DNA of 9,234 nucleotides from Spirochaetales bacterium. Its GTDB lineage: Bacteria; Desulfobacterota_D; UBA1144. The translations under genes and the position numbers were made by a program. Positions 7,048 through 9,234 of this stretch are shown here, piece by piece. Numbering within the stretch: the stretch's first letter is position 1; every line of letters starts with the position of its first letter. Where the stretch lies: contig PCAG01000024.1 of assembly GCA_002730475.1 (NCBI GenBank), positions 1-9,234 on the forward strand. The letters run 5' to 3'. The notes under the pieces were generated by a model. It did no database searches, was not told the DNA's origin, and saw nothing but the letters and a program-made list of their open reading frames with translations.

Positions 7048-8925
7048 CTAAATTGTATATGTCATCTTATTTAGCAACGGCTGCGGCTCGTATTCACCGA
7101 CATAGTCAAAGAAGTCTATATCTTGTTCCCTCATTTTTATCTTTATCCGCTCCGTAAGTAACGGAACCTCTTTGTTCCAGTCATCATAAACCATGAGGCT
7201 AACTTTACCGCTTAGAATATGCGGCTTGATTAGGCTAACGCTATCGAGTTCTCCGTAAAGTTGTGTAGCGCAACCGATATATACTCGAAGCTCTATTGGG
7301 CACATATTCAGATAGTCTTTGTGGAATATTAGATCGTGCTGACCGTTAAGTTCGCTCGCTGGCAACAACTTGTTTGCTTCTACGCAAGCTTCATAGATTA
7401 CGTTGATATCAGAAACGCTAAACAATAGCTCATTACCTTGCTCTCTGGCATCGGAGTATTTGCCAAAAAAGGCCTTGATGTCCCTCTGCAGTCCAATCGG
7501 CATCCTATTGTATGCATCTCGCTTTTTGTTAAAAAAGCCTAGCGCGAAATAGACGAGTAGATCTTCTTTTCGTTGTTTTTCGGATTGGTGGAATTGACTA
7601 ATGTCAAATTGCTGCTTGCACAATGCAAACGCCTTATTGTAAGAGCCACAGATGTTTTTTAGATTCTCAGAGAGCTCAAATTCGTCATCTGCGGGTAGGC
7701 GGCCTAACTCTAAGCAGGTGTACCAAAAGTCTTCGACCAATTCCTTGTTTTTCTCAAATAATGTTTTAACTTGCTTCTTTGTCATGACCTTTGCAGGCTT
7801 GGAGGTTAGTTGTCTCCATTGACGTCGAGAGCGCTGTCTTTCTAGTAAATATTTTTGCTCTTCAAGTTTATCTTTGAATACTGCAAATACTCCAGGGGTG
7901 AGTGCGACGGTATCTTCATTTAAAGAGCTTTCCACAAAATGTCTGAGCTCCCCCTGTGTGTAGTACTTTTGGAATGTGTTTCTAGAAGTAATTACACCGT
8001 CTTTGTATGGTTTGAATCTCTCATAGATGCTTTCATTGCCTAGCATAGCGGAAACAATAAGTAGCTTGTTGGCGAAACTATAAGCTCGCTTGAGTGTGTC
8101 AATTCTCTCTTCTTTCTCTTCTATGACATTTATTACAAATCCGAGATTCACAATGTCGCAGGGCTCGACGTCGGTCTCAGGTCGATGCATAGGGTCCCAC
8201 CCTATGCAGTCAATACCGTGCTCTTCTAATTCTCGAAGGTCATCACCCCTACCGCAGCCATAGTCTAGTACGGTATATTTTCCGTCCAAGTAGCCCCGTT
8301 GAGCCATCAGAAAAAGAGGCACTGAAAGCCTGTCTCTGGAAAGCGCGGTTTTATGCCGCTCGATACTCCCTGAAAACGGATTGGTAATTTCAGGCTCAGG
8401 TTTTTCGGTGAGGGGCTCTAAATGCCCATCTTCAGTTAGATAAAATCCTTTTCGCTTGATCAAGCGTTCCCAGCCTTTTTTTGTGCCTATAATTCTGGTG
8501 TTCTCATAAAGCCCAATGGCTTCGCCTTCCTTGGTGAATTCATTGAAATAGCTCCTTTGGGGGTGTTCTGCGCTTAAAAAGGTTTCTCGTCTGTGCAAGA
8601 TGGGTGGGTTCTCGCTTTTGGCGTAGTCGGCCTCTCTGACGCTCAGCTTGGATAGATCAATAGTCCAGCTGTGGGCGAGCGGGGGGTAGGGTTCTTCTGT
8701 GAAGGATGGATAGCTGAGTAGAGATAATTTAAAGTCACGTTTTGACAGTTTCAGTAGCTGCCATCTTCTGTTTTCAATTTTCAGCGCGTTCGTTATTTTG
8801 GGTATGAAGTTACTCAAGTCCTCTGGCAAAGATTCAAGGGCACTTTGATGCAGGTAAATCGCTTCAGGAAGCTGTTTCCCGAGTTTTATCTGATTGACTA
8901 GTTTGCTGTAAGTGTGGAAGTCCAT
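7048..8925 (-). CDS. Dnd-associated putative methyltransferase
   Basis: A 625-residue cytoplasmic protein matching the family annotated as DNA phosphorothioation-associated putative methyltransferase. Residues 1-200 are a family-specific N-terminal region (LGKQLPEAIYLH, then SIERHKTALSRDRLSVP). A Rossmann SAM-binding site follows: VLDYGCGRGDD at 219-229 (motif I, glycine loop) with IGWDP at 241-245 as the acidic end of strand 2. NLGFVINVIEE at 260-270 occupies the motif IV position. I see no DPPY/NPPY catalytic motif of N6-adenine methyltransferases and no PC motif of C5 enzymes, so the substrate is unknown. The long C-terminal part (about 360-625) begins with a basic stretch (RQRSRRQWR) and has no motif I recognise. 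The ATG at 8925 fits the family start, but no Shine-Dalgarno sequence precedes it. The gene is convergent with dndA, 25 bases apart, with no hairpin terminator seen between them. Confidence 0.87.
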   Translation of the reverse strand: MDFHTYSKLVNQIKLGKQLPEAIYLHQSALESLPEDLSNFIPKITNALKIENRRWQLLKLSKRDFKLSLLSYPSFTEEPYPPLAHSWTIDLSKLSVREADYAKSENPPILHRRETFLSAEHPQRSYFNEFTKEGEAIGLYENTRIIGTKKGWERLIKRKGFYLTEDGHLEPLTEKPEPEITNPFSGSIERHKTALSRDRLSVPLFLMAQRGYLDGKYTVLDYGCGRGDDLRELEEHGIDCIGWDPMHRPETDVEPCDIVNLGFVINVIEEKEERIDTLKRAYSFANKLLIVSAMLGNESIYERFKPYKDGVITSRNTFQKYYTQGELRHFVESSLNEDTVALTPGVFAVFKDKLEEQKYLLERQRSRRQWRQLTSKPAKVMTKKQVKTLFEKNKELVEDFWYTCLELGRLPADDEFELSENLKNICGSYNKAFALCKQQFDISQFHQSEKQRKEDLLVYFALGFFNKKRDAYNRMPIGLQRDIKAFFGKYSDAREQGNELLFSVSDINVIYEACVEANKLLPASELNGQHDLIFHKDYLNMCPIELRVYIGCATQLYGELDSVSLIKPHILSGKVSLMVYDDWNKEVPLLTERIKIKMREQDIDFFDYVGEYEPQPLLNKMTYTI

Positions 8926-8984
8926 AGGTATAGCGGTTTAAGCACACGGATACTGCCAGAAGACTACACGATGTTAACCTGTCA

Positions 8985-9234
<250 letters not shown>

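Overview
The window carries a DNA phosphorothioation (Dnd) locus: dndA, dndB, dndC, dndD and dndE together with a Dnd-associated putative methyltransferase. One strand ('+') carries the tail of an HNH endonuclease (1-309, 5' end outside the window) and dndA (5895-7022). The other strand carries dndBCDE (5805 down to 770), the methyltransferase-like gene (8925 down to 7048) and, at the right edge, a piece of a glycerol kinase gene (9234 down to about 9066). The gene content and protein similarity suggest a gammaproteobacterium, but this is tentative. The Dnd block is moderately AT-rich, while the glpK piece is visibly more GC-rich, so the Dnd block looks like acquired accessory DNA placed against a chromosomal gene.

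Layout from left to right: (1) the HNH nuclease C-terminal domain, pointing towards the dnd operon; (2) about 460 bp without a convincing gene, holding several short inverted repeats, one of which has a T tail in the dnd direction and is a likely operon terminator; (3) the tightly packed dndB-dndC-dndD-dndE operon, with an 8-bp overlap and then gaps of 15 and 16 bp; (4) a short divergent control region of 89 bp between dndB and dndA with a two-copy direct repeat; (5) dndA, convergent with (6) the 625-codon methyltransferase-like gene; (7) a 140-bp leader holding a perfect 7+7 palindrome; (8) the truncated glpK.

How the genes work together (family knowledge): DndA, a PLP cysteine desulfurase, takes sulfur from cysteine. 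DndC, an ATP-pyrophosphatase/PAPS-reductase-like Fe-S protein, carries the sulfur to the DNA backbone together with DndD, an SMC-like ATPase, and DndE, a small protein that binds nicked DNA. DndB is a DGQHR-domain protein known elsewhere as a repressor of the operon. The large methyltransferase-like protein is a recurrent Dnd neighbour of unproven activity. The usual restriction partners DptF, DptG and DptH are not in this window; whether they lie outside cannot be judged here. The HNH nuclease at the left edge belongs to the McrA-like group, which includes enzymes that cut phosphorothioated DNA, so its missing N-terminal half is the most informative piece of sequence to obtain.
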